Source of the DNA: WSXY01 sp038325105
GTDB taxonomy: Bacteria; Actinomycetota; Coriobacteriia; Anaerosomatales; Anaerosomataceae
Assembly: GCA_038325105.1 (NCBI GenBank)
Contig: JBBQIR010000009.1
Span: 1-46,031 of the forward strand
Direction of reading: 5' to 3'
DNA: 46,031 bases
The first letter of the stretch is position 1. Each line of letters opens with the position of its first letter. Positions 14,568-22,988 of this stretch are shown piece by piece. A program made the translations under genes and the position numbers. Under the pieces are notes generated by a model. The model ran no database searches. It was not told the DNA's origin and was given only the letters and a program-made list of their open reading frames with translations.

Positions 14568-16639
14568 TGAGCCGCGACCTCGTATTCGAGATCGGCGCCG
14601 AAGAGATCCCGTCCGCGCCGCTCTACGCCGCAGTCACGCAACTGAAGGAACGTGCCGAGAAGGCGCTCAACGACGCGCACTTCACGTACGGCAGCATCGC
14701 CGTGTACGGTGCTCCACGCCGTCTCACACTCATCGTGCAAGACCTTTCGGACCGCCAGGCCGATGTGACGCTCCGTCACAAGGGCCCCGCGGTGAAAGCT
14801 GCCTTCGATGCCGATGGCAACCCCACGAAGGCCGCGGAAGGCTTCGCGCGGGGCAAGGGCGTCACCATCGCCGACCTGACAACCGAAGAGACCGGCGGCG
14901 GCGCCTACATCTTCGCGATCGTTGAGCAGAAGGGCCGCGCGGCGCTTGAGGTGCTGCCGGCGATGCTCGGCGACCTCGCGAGCGGCCTAGACTGGCCGAA
15001 GGGCATGCGGTGGGGAAGCGGCACCGAGCGCTTCATCCGCCCGGTGCGTTGGATTGTCGCGCTTCTCGGCAATGAGCTCGTCGAGGTCGAGTTCGCCGGT
15101 GTGAAAGCAGGCCGCACGAGCATGGGGCATCGCTTCCTAGGCGGCCCGGTAGAGATCCCGACCGCCGGTGCGTACCTCGAGTCGCTCACGAGCGTCATGG
15201 TCCTCGCTGACTCCGACGTGCGCTCCGCCGCCATTCGCAATGCAGTCGAGGCCGCCGGCACCACCCACGGTGCACGTGCGGTCATTCCCGAGAAGACGTT
15301 CGCCGAGGTTGTGAACCTCGTCGAGTGGCCGACGGTCGGTGTCGGGCATTTCGACGAAGCGTTCCTCGCCGTTCCGCGCGAAGTGCTCGAAGAGGCCATG
15401 GAATCGCACCAGCGGTACTTCCCGGTGGAGAACGCGGACGGCACCCTCGCGCCGCACTTCATCGTCGTGCACAACGGAGACCCGACCCGGACCGAGGCGA
15501 TCGTCGCGGGTCACGAGCGCGTCATCCGCGCCCGTCTCTCCGACGCGGCGTTCTTCTACAACGAGGACCTGAAGCACCCACTCGAGGCGTACGTGGACCG
15601 GCTCTCGCGCATCGTCTTCCAGGAGAAGCTCGGCTCGCTCGGCAACAAGGTCGAGCGCATCGAGGCCCTGACTCGCGCGCTTGCCGTGCAGGCAGACGCC
15701 GGTTCGGACGTCGAGGCGTATGCGGTCCGCGCCGCGCACCTCTGCAAGGCCGACCTGGTCACGCACGCGGTTGTTGAGTTCACGTCGCTCCAGGGCCTCA
15801 TGGGCCGCTACTACGCGCTCGCGTCAGGCGAGTCGGAGGGCGTGGCGGACGCGATTCTCGATCACTACCGGCCGAGATTCGCAGGCGACGGCGCTCCCGG
15901 TACGCTTGCGGGGATGCTCGTCTCGGCTGCTGACAAGCTCGATACGATTGCGGGTATCTTCGCGATCGGTCAGGCCCCGACCGGTTCGGCCGACCCGTTT
16001 GCGCTTCGCCGCTTCGGCATCGGCATCCTCAGTATGATGCTCGACTCAGGCCTCGCGATCACCCTCGATGAGTCCATCTCCGCGGCGCTTGCCGGATACC
16101 GCGACGTGTTGCCGACGATGGACATCGACGCAGTCGGCAGGGATATCAAGACGTTCATCCTCGGCAGGCTCGAGGGCATGATGCGCGATCGCGGTCACGC
16201 GTACGACACCGTCACCGCGGTGCTCGCTGTTGCCGGTGACGATCCTGCCGATGCGCTCGCCCGCGCGGAGGCACTCACAGCGGTTCGTGCCGAGGCAGAC
16301 GCGATCGAGGACCTGTCGGTCGCCTTCACCCGTGCGCGGAACCTTGCCAAGCCCGAACTCGGCCAAGACGCCGACGTTACGATCATGGGTGCCGAGGATT
16401 CCTCTCTTGCTGTTGCGCTCAACCGTGCCGAAGGCGCGGCCGCCGACTCACTTGCACGACGCGACTACGCGGGTACGCTCCGTGTTCTCGCGGAGCTGCG
16501 CCCGCCGATCGATGCGTTCTTCGACGGTGTGCTCGTGATGGACCTGGACGAGAACATCCGCACCATGCGCCTCCAGCTGCTCAACCGTTTTGTGAGCGTC
16601 TTCTCTGAGTTTGCAGACCTCAGCGCGCTGGCAGGATAA
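14567..16639 (+). CDS. glyS: Glycyl-tRNA synthetase beta subunit
   Basis: A 690-residue beta subunit, of usual length, needed for tRNA binding and activity with GlyQ. The N-terminus LVFEIGAEEIPSAPL is the family signature. KGMRWGSG, FIRPVRWIVALLG and SHQRYFPVE follow, then an internal HD-like fold with AAHLCKADLVTHAVVEFTSLQG (Cys and acidic residues), and a C-terminal anticodon-binding domain. GTG start coupled to glyQ. The downstream PPDK regulator begins 10 nt after the stop. Confidence 0.96.
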   Translation: MSRDLVFEIGAEEIPSAPLYAAVTQLKERAEKALNDAHFTYGSIAVYGAPRRLTLIVQDLSDRQADVTLRHKGPAVKAAFDADGNPTKAAEGFARGKGVTIADLTTEETGGGAYIFAIVEQKGRAALEVLPAMLGDLASGLDWPKGMRWGSGTERFIRPVRWIVALLGNELVEVEFAGVKAGRTSMGHRFLGGPVEIPTAGAYLESLTSVMVLADSDVRSAAIRNAVEAAGTTHGARAVIPEKTFAEVVNLVEWPTVGVGHFDEAFLAVPREVLEEAMESHQRYFPVENADGTLAPHFIVVHNGDPTRTEAIVAGHERVIRARLSDAAFFYNEDLKHPLEAYVDRLSRIVFQEKLGSLGNKVERIEALTRALAVQADAGSDVEAYAVRAAHLCKADLVTHAVVEFTSLQGLMGRYYALASGESEGVADAILDHYRPRFAGDGAPGTLAGMLVSAADKLDTIAGIFAIGQAPTGSADPFALRRFGIGILSMMLDSGLAITLDESISAALAGYRDVLPTMDIDAVGRDIKTFILGRLEGMMRDRGHAYDTVTAVLAVAGDDPADALARAEALTAVRAEADAIEDLSVAFTRARNLAKPELGQDADVTIMGAEDSSLAVALNRAEGAAADSLARRDYAGTLRVLAELRPPIDAFFDGVLVMDLDENIRTMRLQLLNRFVSVFSEFADLSALAG

Positions 16640-16649
16640 CGGGGAAACG

Positions 16650-17462
16650 ATGAGGAAGACGCTCACGATCCACGTTCTGTCGGATTCGCTCGGCGAGACG
16701 GGCGAAACCGTTGCCCGCGCGGCCTCGGCGCAGTTTGCTGCGGAGTCCTTCCGGATCGAACGTCTGCAAAAGGTGAGCACGCCAGAGGAACTCCGTGGGG
16801 TAGTGAGCGAGCACTGCGGCACCAATTGCATCTTCTTCTACACCTTCGTGAATGATGCGCTCCGTGCCGAGATGGGCGAGCTCGCCATGAAGGGTGCGAA
16901 CGCCGTCGATTTGCTTGGCCCGGCGGTTGAGCTCCTGCGCAATGTGAGCGGTTTCGAGTCGACCGGCGAGGCGGGGGCGATTCACCGCACGGATCAGGAC
17001 TATTTCGACCGGATCGACGCCATGGAGTTCGCGGTGCGCCACGATGACGGCCGCAACGTCGAGGGCCTTGCCGAGGCGGACATCGTGCTCATCGGCGTGT
17101 CCCGAACGAGCAAGACGCCGCTCTCGATGTATCTCGCGTTCAAGGGCTACCGCGTTGCCAACGTTCCGCTTGCACCCGGCATGGCGCCTCCGCCCGAGTT
17201 GTTCGAGCTCGATCCGCGGCGTGTCTTCGGGCTCATCACCTCGGCCGACATCCTCATGGAAATCCGTACGGTGCGCATGCACGAACTCGGGGGATGGGTT
17301 CCGGGCTATGCGGACCGCGAGGCGATCGAACTCGAGCTTGAGGAGGCGCGCGGGGTGATGCGCCAGATCGGTTGCATCATCATACGTACGGACGAAAAGG
17401 CGATCGAGGAGACTGCCCGGGAGATCACTTCGTACCTGCAGGGATACCACACGCGGGACTGA
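16650..17462 (+). CDS. ppsR: PPDK regulatory protein (bifunctional kinase/phosphorylase)
   Basis: A 270-residue member of the DUF299 family, which inactivates pyruvate phosphate dikinase by ADP-dependent phosphorylation of an active-site threonine and reactivates it by Pi-dependent dephosphorylation. The N-terminus (LTIHVLSDSLGETGETV) and the P-loop-like GVSRTSKTPLSMYLAFKGY are diagnostic. ATG follows GGGGAAA; an earlier in-frame ATG at 16611 lies inside glyS and lacks family similarity. PPDK is encoded immediately downstream, so the alternative target (PEP synthetase) is unlikely. Confidence 0.93.
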   Translation: MRKTLTIHVLSDSLGETGETVARAASAQFAAESFRIERLQKVSTPEELRGVVSEHCGTNCIFFYTFVNDALRAEMGELAMKGANAVDLLGPAVELLRNVSGFESTGEAGAIHRTDQDYFDRIDAMEFAVRHDDGRNVEGLAEADIVLIGVSRTSKTPLSMYLAFKGYRVANVPLAPGMAPPPELFELDPRRVFGLITSADILMEIRTVRMHELGGWVPGYADREAIELELEEARGVMRQIGCIIIRTDEKAIEETAREITSYLQGYHTRD

Positions 17463-17498
17463 GCCCTTCACTTGCGCACTATGGCTGCCGTTTCTGGT

Positions 17499-17525
17499 GC
17501 CCCGACGGGGCCGATACGCTATCAT
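17499..17525 (+). promoter_or_regulatory. GC hairpin and -10-like TATCAT before ppdK
   Basis: A short 5-bp stem GCCCC-GAC-GGGGC (17499-17511) is followed by TATCAT at 17520-17525, 35 nt before the ppdK start. The -35 position would overlap the stem and shows no TTGACA. It may be a separate promoter for ppdK with an operator at -35, or only a weak structure. Low confidence. Confidence 0.3.
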
Positions 17526-17559
17526 GCACACACAAACGTCACCGGCTGTGAGGGAGAGC

Positions 17560-20289
17560 ATGTTGTCTGACGTCAAGCGTGTGTACGCTTTCGGAGGCGA
17601 TCGCACCGAAGGCAGCAAAGACCTGAAGTTCATCCTCGGCGGCAAAGGCGCGAACCTTGCCGAGATGGCCACCATGGGACTGCCCGTCCCTCCTGGTTTC
17701 ACCATCAGCTGCCAGGCATGCATGGAGTACTACAACTCCACGCCGCCAGCGTTTCCCGCAGGACTTGCCGAGGACATCGCCACCTACGTGTCGGAACTCG
17801 AAGGCAAGATGGGCAAAAGCCTCGGCGATCCGGCCGATCCGCTCCTCGTCTCGGTCCGTTCCGGCTCACCGTTCTCGATGCCGGGCATGATGGACACGAT
17901 CCTCAACCTCGGCCTGAACGACATCTCGGTGCAGGGTGTCATCCAGCAGACCGGCAACGAGCGTTTCGCCTGGGACAGCTACCGCCGCTTCATCCAGATG
18001 TTCTCGAAGGTCGTTCTCGACGTTGAAAGCGAGAAGTTCGAGAACGCCATCAACAGCATGAAGCTCACGCGCAGCGTCAAGGATGACACCGATCTGGACG
18101 CCGCTGACATGCGCACGCTCGTGGAGGAATTCAAGGAGATCGTCGCCACCAACGTGAGCGCCGAGGAGTATCCGATGCTCGCTGTTGGCGGGCGTGTGGT
18201 CTTCCCGCAGCAAGTCGACGACCAGCTGCGCCTCTCGATCGAGGCCGTCTTCAAGAGCTGGAACAACCGCCGTGCGATCGACTACCGCAAGATGGAGAAG
18301 ATTCCGGACGACCTGGGGACCGCCGTCAACGTTCAGTCGATGGTCTTCGGCAACAAGGGCGAGACCTCGGCAACTGGCGTCGCGTTCACGCGCAACCCGG
18401 CCGATGGCACCAATGAGTACTACGGCGACTTCCTCACGAACGCACAGGGTGAAGATGTCGTGGCCGGTATCCGCAACACGTCGCAGCTTGCCGATCTGCC
18501 CGCGGTATTCCCGGAGGCGGGCAAGGAGCTCTACGACATCTTCGAGATTCTGCAGACCGCGTACCGCGACATGTGCGATATCGAATTCACCATCGAGCAG
18601 GGCAAGCTCTGGATGCTCCAGACCCGCATCGGCAAGCGCACGGCACGCGCGGCACTCAAGATTGCGGTCGACATGGTCGACGAGGGCATGATCTTTCGCG
18701 AGGAAGCCGTGCTCCGCATCGACCCGGCGCAACTCGACCAGCTCCTCCACCCTCAGTTCGACGTGAAGGCCACCTACGATGTCGTCGCCAAGGGCCTGAA
18801 CGCAAGCCCGGGCGCAGCAGTCGGCGAGGTCGTCTTCTCCGCTAACGACGCCGAGGCAGCCGCCGCAGAGGGCCGCAAGGTCATCCTCGTACGCTGGGAG
18901 ACCACGCCCGACGACCTGCACGGCATGGTCGCCGCTCAGGGCATCCTCACATCGCACGGCGGCAAGACGTCGCATGCGGCCGTCGTCGCCCGTGGCATGG
19001 GCAAGCCCTGTGTCTGCGGTGCTGACATGCTCAAGATAGATTCCGAGCACAAAGTCGCACGCATCGCCGCACCCGACGGCGAAGTCGTTCTCAACGAGGG
19101 AGACATCATCTCCATCGACGGTACGACCGGCATCGTCGTTCTCGGTGCGGTCGAGCTTGTTGAGCCGGAAGTCTCCGGCGATTTCGACACGATTCTGTCA
19201 TGGGCCGATGAGTTCCGCACCATGGGCGTTCGCGCGAATGCGGACACGCCTGATGACGCCGCGCTCGGCCGCAAGTTCGGCGCAGCCGGCATCGGCCTGT
19301 GCCGCACGGAGCACATGTTCCTCGGCGATCGTAAAGACATCGTCCAGTCGATGATCCTTGCCGTAGACGGCTCTTCCGAGCGTGCAACCGCGCTCAAGCA
19401 GCTTCTCGACGTTCAGGTTGAGGACTACCTCGGAATCCTTGCGGCCATGGACGGGCTGCCGGTCACGGTGCGCCTGCTCGACCCGCCACTCCATGAGTTC
19501 CTCGACAGCCCGCGCGAACTCGAGATCGAGATCGTGCGCGCGGAGTGCGCCGGTGTGCCCGCCGCGGATCTGGCTGCCCGCCGCCGCCTGCTCGTTCAGA
19601 TCGACGGCATGGCCGAGGCCAACCCGATGCTTGGACTGCGCGGCTGCCGTCTCGGCATCATGTTCCCCGAGATTTACGCGATGCAAGTCCGCGCCATCGC
19701 GCGGGCGACCGCCCAGCTCATCACCGAGGGCAAGAACCCGCGCCCTGAGATCATGATTCCGCTTGTGAGCGTCAAGGCGGAACTCGACACGCTGCGCGCC
19801 GAGAGCGAGAAGGTCATAGCCGAGGTCATCGCAGCGACCGGTGTGGAACTCACCATCCCGATCGGCACCATGATCGAACTCCCGCGTGCAGCGATCACCG
19901 CCGACGAGATCGGCACCGTTGCCGACTTCTTCAGCTTCGGCACCAACGACCTTACGCAGACGACCTTCGGGTTCTCCCGCGACGACATCGAATCCAAGTT
20001 CCTGCCGCGGTACCTGGAGCGCAAGGTGCTCGTACGCAACCCGTTCGAGACGGTCGATTCAGGCGTCGCGGAGCTCGTGCGCATCGGTTGTGAGAAGGGC
20101 CGCTCGGTCAATCCCGGCATCAAGCTTGGTGTCTGCGGCGAGCACGGCGGCGACCCCGAAAGCGTGAAGGTCTTCCACGGTATCGGTCTCGACTACGTGA
20201 GCTGTTCGCCGTACCGGATTCCGCTCGCGCGACTTGCCGCGGCGCAGGCGACTCTGGCCGAGAAGGCGAAAGCGTCGGATAACAGGTAA
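17560..20289 (+). CDS. ppdK: Pyruvate, phosphate dikinase
   Basis: A 909-residue enzyme interconverting pyruvate, ATP and Pi with phosphoenolpyruvate, AMP and PPi. The ATP-grasp domain starts VYAFGGDRTEGSKDLKF and LGGKGANLAEM, with SVRSGSPFSMPGMMDTILN. The phosphohistidine domain has TSHGGKTSHAAVVARGMGK, with the swivelling His at about residue 472 and its regulatory Thr two residues before. The C-terminal PEP/pyruvate domain ends with GVCGEHGGD (catalytic Cys about 859). ATG at 17560 follows AGGGAGAG and is preferred over an upstream frame extension. With the regulator before it and a membrane pyrophosphatase downstream it supports PPi-linked glycolysis or gluconeogenesis. Confidence 0.97.
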   Translation: MLSDVKRVYAFGGDRTEGSKDLKFILGGKGANLAEMATMGLPVPPGFTISCQACMEYYNSTPPAFPAGLAEDIATYVSELEGKMGKSLGDPADPLLVSVRSGSPFSMPGMMDTILNLGLNDISVQGVIQQTGNERFAWDSYRRFIQMFSKVVLDVESEKFENAINSMKLTRSVKDDTDLDAADMRTLVEEFKEIVATNVSAEEYPMLAVGGRVVFPQQVDDQLRLSIEAVFKSWNNRRAIDYRKMEKIPDDLGTAVNVQSMVFGNKGETSATGVAFTRNPADGTNEYYGDFLTNAQGEDVVAGIRNTSQLADLPAVFPEAGKELYDIFEILQTAYRDMCDIEFTIEQGKLWMLQTRIGKRTARAALKIAVDMVDEGMIFREEAVLRIDPAQLDQLLHPQFDVKATYDVVAKGLNASPGAAVGEVVFSANDAEAAAAEGRKVILVRWETTPDDLHGMVAAQGILTSHGGKTSHAAVVARGMGKPCVCGADMLKIDSEHKVARIAAPDGEVVLNEGDIISIDGTTGIVVLGAVELVEPEVSGDFDTILSWADEFRTMGVRANADTPDDAALGRKFGAAGIGLCRTEHMFLGDRKDIVQSMILAVDGSSERATALKQLLDVQVEDYLGILAAMDGLPVTVRLLDPPLHEFLDSPRELEIEIVRAECAGVPAADLAARRRLLVQIDGMAEANPMLGLRGCRLGIMFPEIYAMQVRAIARATAQLITEGKNPRPEIMIPLVSVKAELDTLRAESEKVIAEVIAATGVELTIPIGTMIELPRAAITADEIGTVADFFSFGTNDLTQTTFGFSRDDIESKFLPRYLERKVLVRNPFETVDSGVAELVRIGCEKGRSVNPGIKLGVCGEHGGDPESVKVFHGIGLDYVSCSPYRIPLARLAAAQATLAEKAKASDNR

Positions 20290-20315
20290 ACCCTCACAAC
20301 ATCTCTAGCGTTTCG

Positions 20316-20350
20316 GTGTGCCTCCGGTGATACTTCATACGGAGGCACAC
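20316..20350 (+). terminator. Strong inverted repeat after ppdK (possible terminator or operator)
   Basis: An 11-bp perfect inverted repeat, GTGTGCCTCCG and CGGAGGCACAC, with a 13-nt loop lies 26 nt after the ppdK stop. An outer AGCG/CGCT pair could extend it. There is no clear T-run, only TTACG, so it may act as a terminator without a U-tract, an mRNA-end stabiliser, or an operator for the next gene, whose start is 18 nt downstream. Confidence 0.5.
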
Positions 20351-20368
20351 TTACGCTCAGGGGGCGCA

Positions 20369-20725
20369 ATGGCGGCGCGCAGCACGAGGCTGTATCAGCG
20401 GGCTCAGTCGCCGTTGATTCAAGGTCAGTCAAAGCGCGAACGTCCATGGTGGCAGCCGGTGCTGGTTGCGTTCTTCGCGTCGCTCGGATCGCTGTTCGGT
20501 GTGTGGTGGCTGCTCGCGGTGTTCCAGGGTGTTCCTCCTGCCGAGGCGGTCGTCGTGCTCTTTGCCGACGCGGTAGCCATCCTCATCAGAACGGTTCCGG
20601 GCGCGCTCATCGGGTCAGTTGCGGGTGTGTCGGTCGCGCGTGGGTGGGGGAGCCGGCGTCCGTGGATCGCCGGAACCGTTCTTGGCTGCGTGCTTGCGGG
20701 CGCGGGACTGTTCTTTTTACTCTGA
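20369..20725 (+). CDS. Small membrane protein of unknown function
   Basis: A 118-residue protein I do not recognise. The N-terminal 30 residues are basic and Gln-rich (STRLYQRAQSPLIQGQSKRE). Three hydrophobic segments follow: VLVAFFASLGSLFGVWWLLAVF, then AVVVLFADAVAILI leading into a Gly/Ala-rich stretch, and GTVLGCVLAGAGLFFLL at the very end. Positive charge before the first segment suggests the N-terminus is cytoplasmic. ATG at 20369 is preceded by GGGGGCG; an earlier in-frame ATG falls in the hairpin. dgt starts 13 nt after its stop, so the two are probably co-transcribed. Confidence 0.65.
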   Translation: MAARSTRLYQRAQSPLIQGQSKRERPWWQPVLVAFFASLGSLFGVWWLLAVFQGVPPAEAVVVLFADAVAILIRTVPGALIGSVAGVSVARGWGSRRPWIAGTVLGCVLAGAGLFFLL

Positions 20726-20738
20726 CAGGGGTGTGGGT

Positions 20739-21779
20739 TTGAACGACGGGATACTCACAAGAGAGCTTGCAGAGGCCGAGGAGAGAACGCGTCTCTCAGC
20801 ACGGGCTTCGTTCTCGGATGCGACACGCGGACGCGTGCGACCGCTCGAACTCGACCCTCTGCGGACAGAGTTCCAGCGAGACCGCGACCGCATCATCCAC
20901 TGCAAGGCGTTCCGTCGCCTGTCGCACAAGACGCAGGTGTTTCTCGCGCCCGAGGGCGACCACTACCGAACGCGCCTCACACACACGCTCGAGGTCGCGC
21001 AGATCGCCCGCTCGATCGCCCGTGCGCTCCGGCTCAACGAGGACCTCACCGAGGCGATTGCGCTCGGCCACGACCTCGGCCACACGCCCTTCGGCCACAC
21101 CGGAGAGGCTGCGCTTACCGAGTGCCTCGTCGAGATAGCGCCGCAGTACCCCGCGCTCGTCCCATGTTACGAGCACAACGTGCAGTCGCTCAGAGTCGTC
21201 GAGGTGCTTGAGTACGACGGTCACGGGCTCAATCTCACGTGGGAGGTCCGCGACGGCATCCGGCATCACACCGGCGACGATCTTCCCGCTACCCTTGAAG
21301 CGCAGATCGCCAGGACGTCGGACCGGATCGGATACGTGAACCACGACATCGACGATGCCATGCGGGCCGGTGTGCTCGACGAAGCCGAGATCCCGCGCGA
21401 ACTGCTCGACGTTCTTGGCCCGCACCACGGCGCGCGTATCACGACGCTCGTGCAATCCATGGTGCGTGCGAGTGAGAATGCCGACCGGATCTGCATGGAG
21501 CCGGAGATCGAAGACGCGATGCTGGCGCTGCGGGCGTTCCTCTTCGACAACGTGTACTTCTCCATGGATGCGAAGGGTGAGGATCCGAAGGCCTTTGAGC
21601 TCGTGAAGGCGCTTTTCGGTTACTACCTGGACAACCCCGATCAGCTTCCTGACGAACTCCGGCCGACATCTGCCGGGGAGCTACCGCAGCGCGTCGTCGA
21701 CTATGTCGCGGGAATGACCGACCGCTTCGCGATCCGGACCTACGAGCAGCTATTCATCCCGACCCGATGGCGAGTCTAG
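20739..21779 (+). CDS. dgt: Deoxyguanosinetriphosphate triphosphohydrolase-like protein (HD dNTPase)
   Basis: A 346-residue short-form dGTPase-like HD hydrolase, which removes triphosphate from dNTPs. The N-terminal signature (FQRDRDRIIHCKAFRRLSHK) is followed by His82 in RTRLTHTLEV and the HD pair 111-112 in LGHDLGHTPFGHTGE. The long gap in substrate region and C-terminal helices match the non-E. coli clade. TTG at 20739 is favoured because AGGGG sits 7 nt upstream; a GTG at 20733 would leave a spacing of only 1 nt. In related genomes dgt directly precedes dnaG; here six genes lie between them. Confidence 0.9.
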   Translation: MNDGILTRELAEAEERTRLSARASFSDATRGRVRPLELDPLRTEFQRDRDRIIHCKAFRRLSHKTQVFLAPEGDHYRTRLTHTLEVAQIARSIARALRLNEDLTEAIALGHDLGHTPFGHTGEAALTECLVEIAPQYPALVPCYEHNVQSLRVVEVLEYDGHGLNLTWEVRDGIRHHTGDDLPATLEAQIARTSDRIGYVNHDIDDAMRAGVLDEAEIPRELLDVLGPHHGARITTLVQSMVRASENADRICMEPEIEDAMLALRAFLFDNVYFSMDAKGEDPKAFELVKALFGYYLDNPDQLPDELRPTSAGELPQRVVDYVAGMTDRFAIRTYEQLFIPTRWRV

Positions 21780-22801
21780 ACACCGCCGTGGTCGGAGACA
21801 CGGTCGGCCTCGGCCGCCTGCTCTGGCTCGATCTCGTCAAGGGCACAGCGATCGCGCTCGTGGTGTTCAACCACGCGCTCCTGTGGCCGATGCGGGCAGG
21901 GGACCTTACCGCCGCCTTCCTCTACGGCACCTGCTACGGCACGGTCGCGGCCTTCGCTGCGGTCACGGGGTACATCTCCGGACGCAAGCCGATCGTTGAC
22001 AAGCGGGCGTTCGTGCGACGCCGAACGCGACAGCTGCTCCTGCCCTGGGTGGTGTGGGCACCCGTCTACGCGCTCGCGCCGTTCGTAGTGCGTGCGCTTG
22101 GGGTGAAGCTGCCGGTGGCGGCCGAGCCGACCGCCTGGACCCTTGCGATTCTGTTCGGAGGTGGGGCGCTGTGGTTCCTGCCGGTCCTGCTCGTCACAAC
22201 CGTCATCGCAACGTGGCTCGACGGACGCACCACGTCCTGGGCGCCCTTCTACGCAGGCATCGGCGTGTATGTCGCGATCGCCGGGATCGCCTACGTGATG
22301 TTCCCGCATCCGATGAGCGTGCTCGCGTTAGGCCGAGGAACGCTCTGGGCCACAGTGCCGCTCTATCTCGCATCGTACTGGTTCGGCCTTCGGGTCTCTC
22401 GCGAGCCGATCGCGCGGCGAACGTCGCCGCATCGCCGGTGGTTGTGGGTCGCGTTGCTCGTGGCCTCTACGCTCGCTGCGGGCGCGTCGACGCTCATTCG
22501 GGAGAGCACCGGATTCACCTGGCTGTCCTGGATGACATACCTCGCCGGTGCCGTCGGGGGTTGGGCCGCACTCGTTTTGGCGGTGCGCGGCGGACGTGAG
22601 CCCGGCGGGCTGCTCGTGCGCCTCGCCCGGCTCGGCTCAGTGTCTCTTGGCGTGTACGTTCTGCATCCGCTCGTGCTTGGTCCGGTGATGTTCCTGCTGG
22701 GGGAGCGGGCGACCATCCTGGTGGCGCTCGCGGCGGCGGTTCTCACCGTCGCGCTGACGTCGGGCGTTGTGCACGGGTACCGGGCTCTGCGCTCACCCTG
22801 A
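21767..22801 (+). CDS. Acyltransferase family 3 membrane protein
   Basis: A 344-residue multi-pass membrane protein of the acyltransferase-3 family (OafA/NodX-like). It starts with LLWLDLVKGTAIALVVFNHALL, the family's first helix carrying the conserved histidine, and then RRTRQLLLPWVVWAPVYAL, the second conserved helix with Arg. About ten hydrophobic segments follow, ending near VYVLHPLVLGPVMF. Members acetylate or otherwise acylate sugars of wall or surface polysaccharides; the substrate here is unknown. The ATG overlaps the dgt stop by 13 nt. Confidence 0.85.
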   Translation: MASLDTAVVGDTVGLGRLLWLDLVKGTAIALVVFNHALLWPMRAGDLTAAFLYGTCYGTVAAFAAVTGYISGRKPIVDKRAFVRRRTRQLLLPWVVWAPVYALAPFVVRALGVKLPVAAEPTAWTLAILFGGGALWFLPVLLVTTVIATWLDGRTTSWAPFYAGIGVYVAIAGIAYVMFPHPMSVLALGRGTLWATVPLYLASYWFGLRVSREPIARRTSPHRRWLWVALLVASTLAAGASTLIRESTGFTWLSWMTYLAGAVGGWAALVLAVRGGREPGGLLVRLARLGSVSLGVYVLHPLVLGPVMFLLGERATILVALAAAVLTVALTSGVVHGYRALRSP

Positions 22802-22988
22802 GGCATCGCGGGAAGTCACCTCACAGCACTTCGTAACGCCGTCCGGCAGATTTTGCATATTTCCCGCGTGAGGAACGGTTCACAACGGGTAACCACATTG
22901 AAGACCGACTGCTCCGGTCTGTACCGGTAAATGGTGGACGCGCCCTGCGATGCAGGGCTTTGCCACGCCCGAGACTAGGGGGTACCAG
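22802..22988 (+). promoter_or_regulatory. Structured 187-nt leader of the AOR gene
   Basis: The gap before the aldehyde oxidoreductase holds no gene. It contains a -10-like element in TTTGCATATTT (about 22849-22862), a possible ACCG/CGGT hairpin with a competing CCGG pair around 22902-22928, and a compound hairpin at 22934-22966: GTGG, then GCCCTGC-GAT-GCAGGGC (7-bp stem, 22942-22958), then CCAC. The ribosome site AGGGGG follows at once. The layout would suit a cofactor- or metal-sensing leader (molybdenum/tungsten cofactor RNA is one idea), but I cannot match a known riboswitch consensus. Confidence 0.45.

Noticed and set aside
22802..22988. Calling the AOR leader a confirmed Moco/Tuco riboswitch
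   Set aside because: I could not match the consensus by eye; only hairpins and context support it, so it is left as a candidate.
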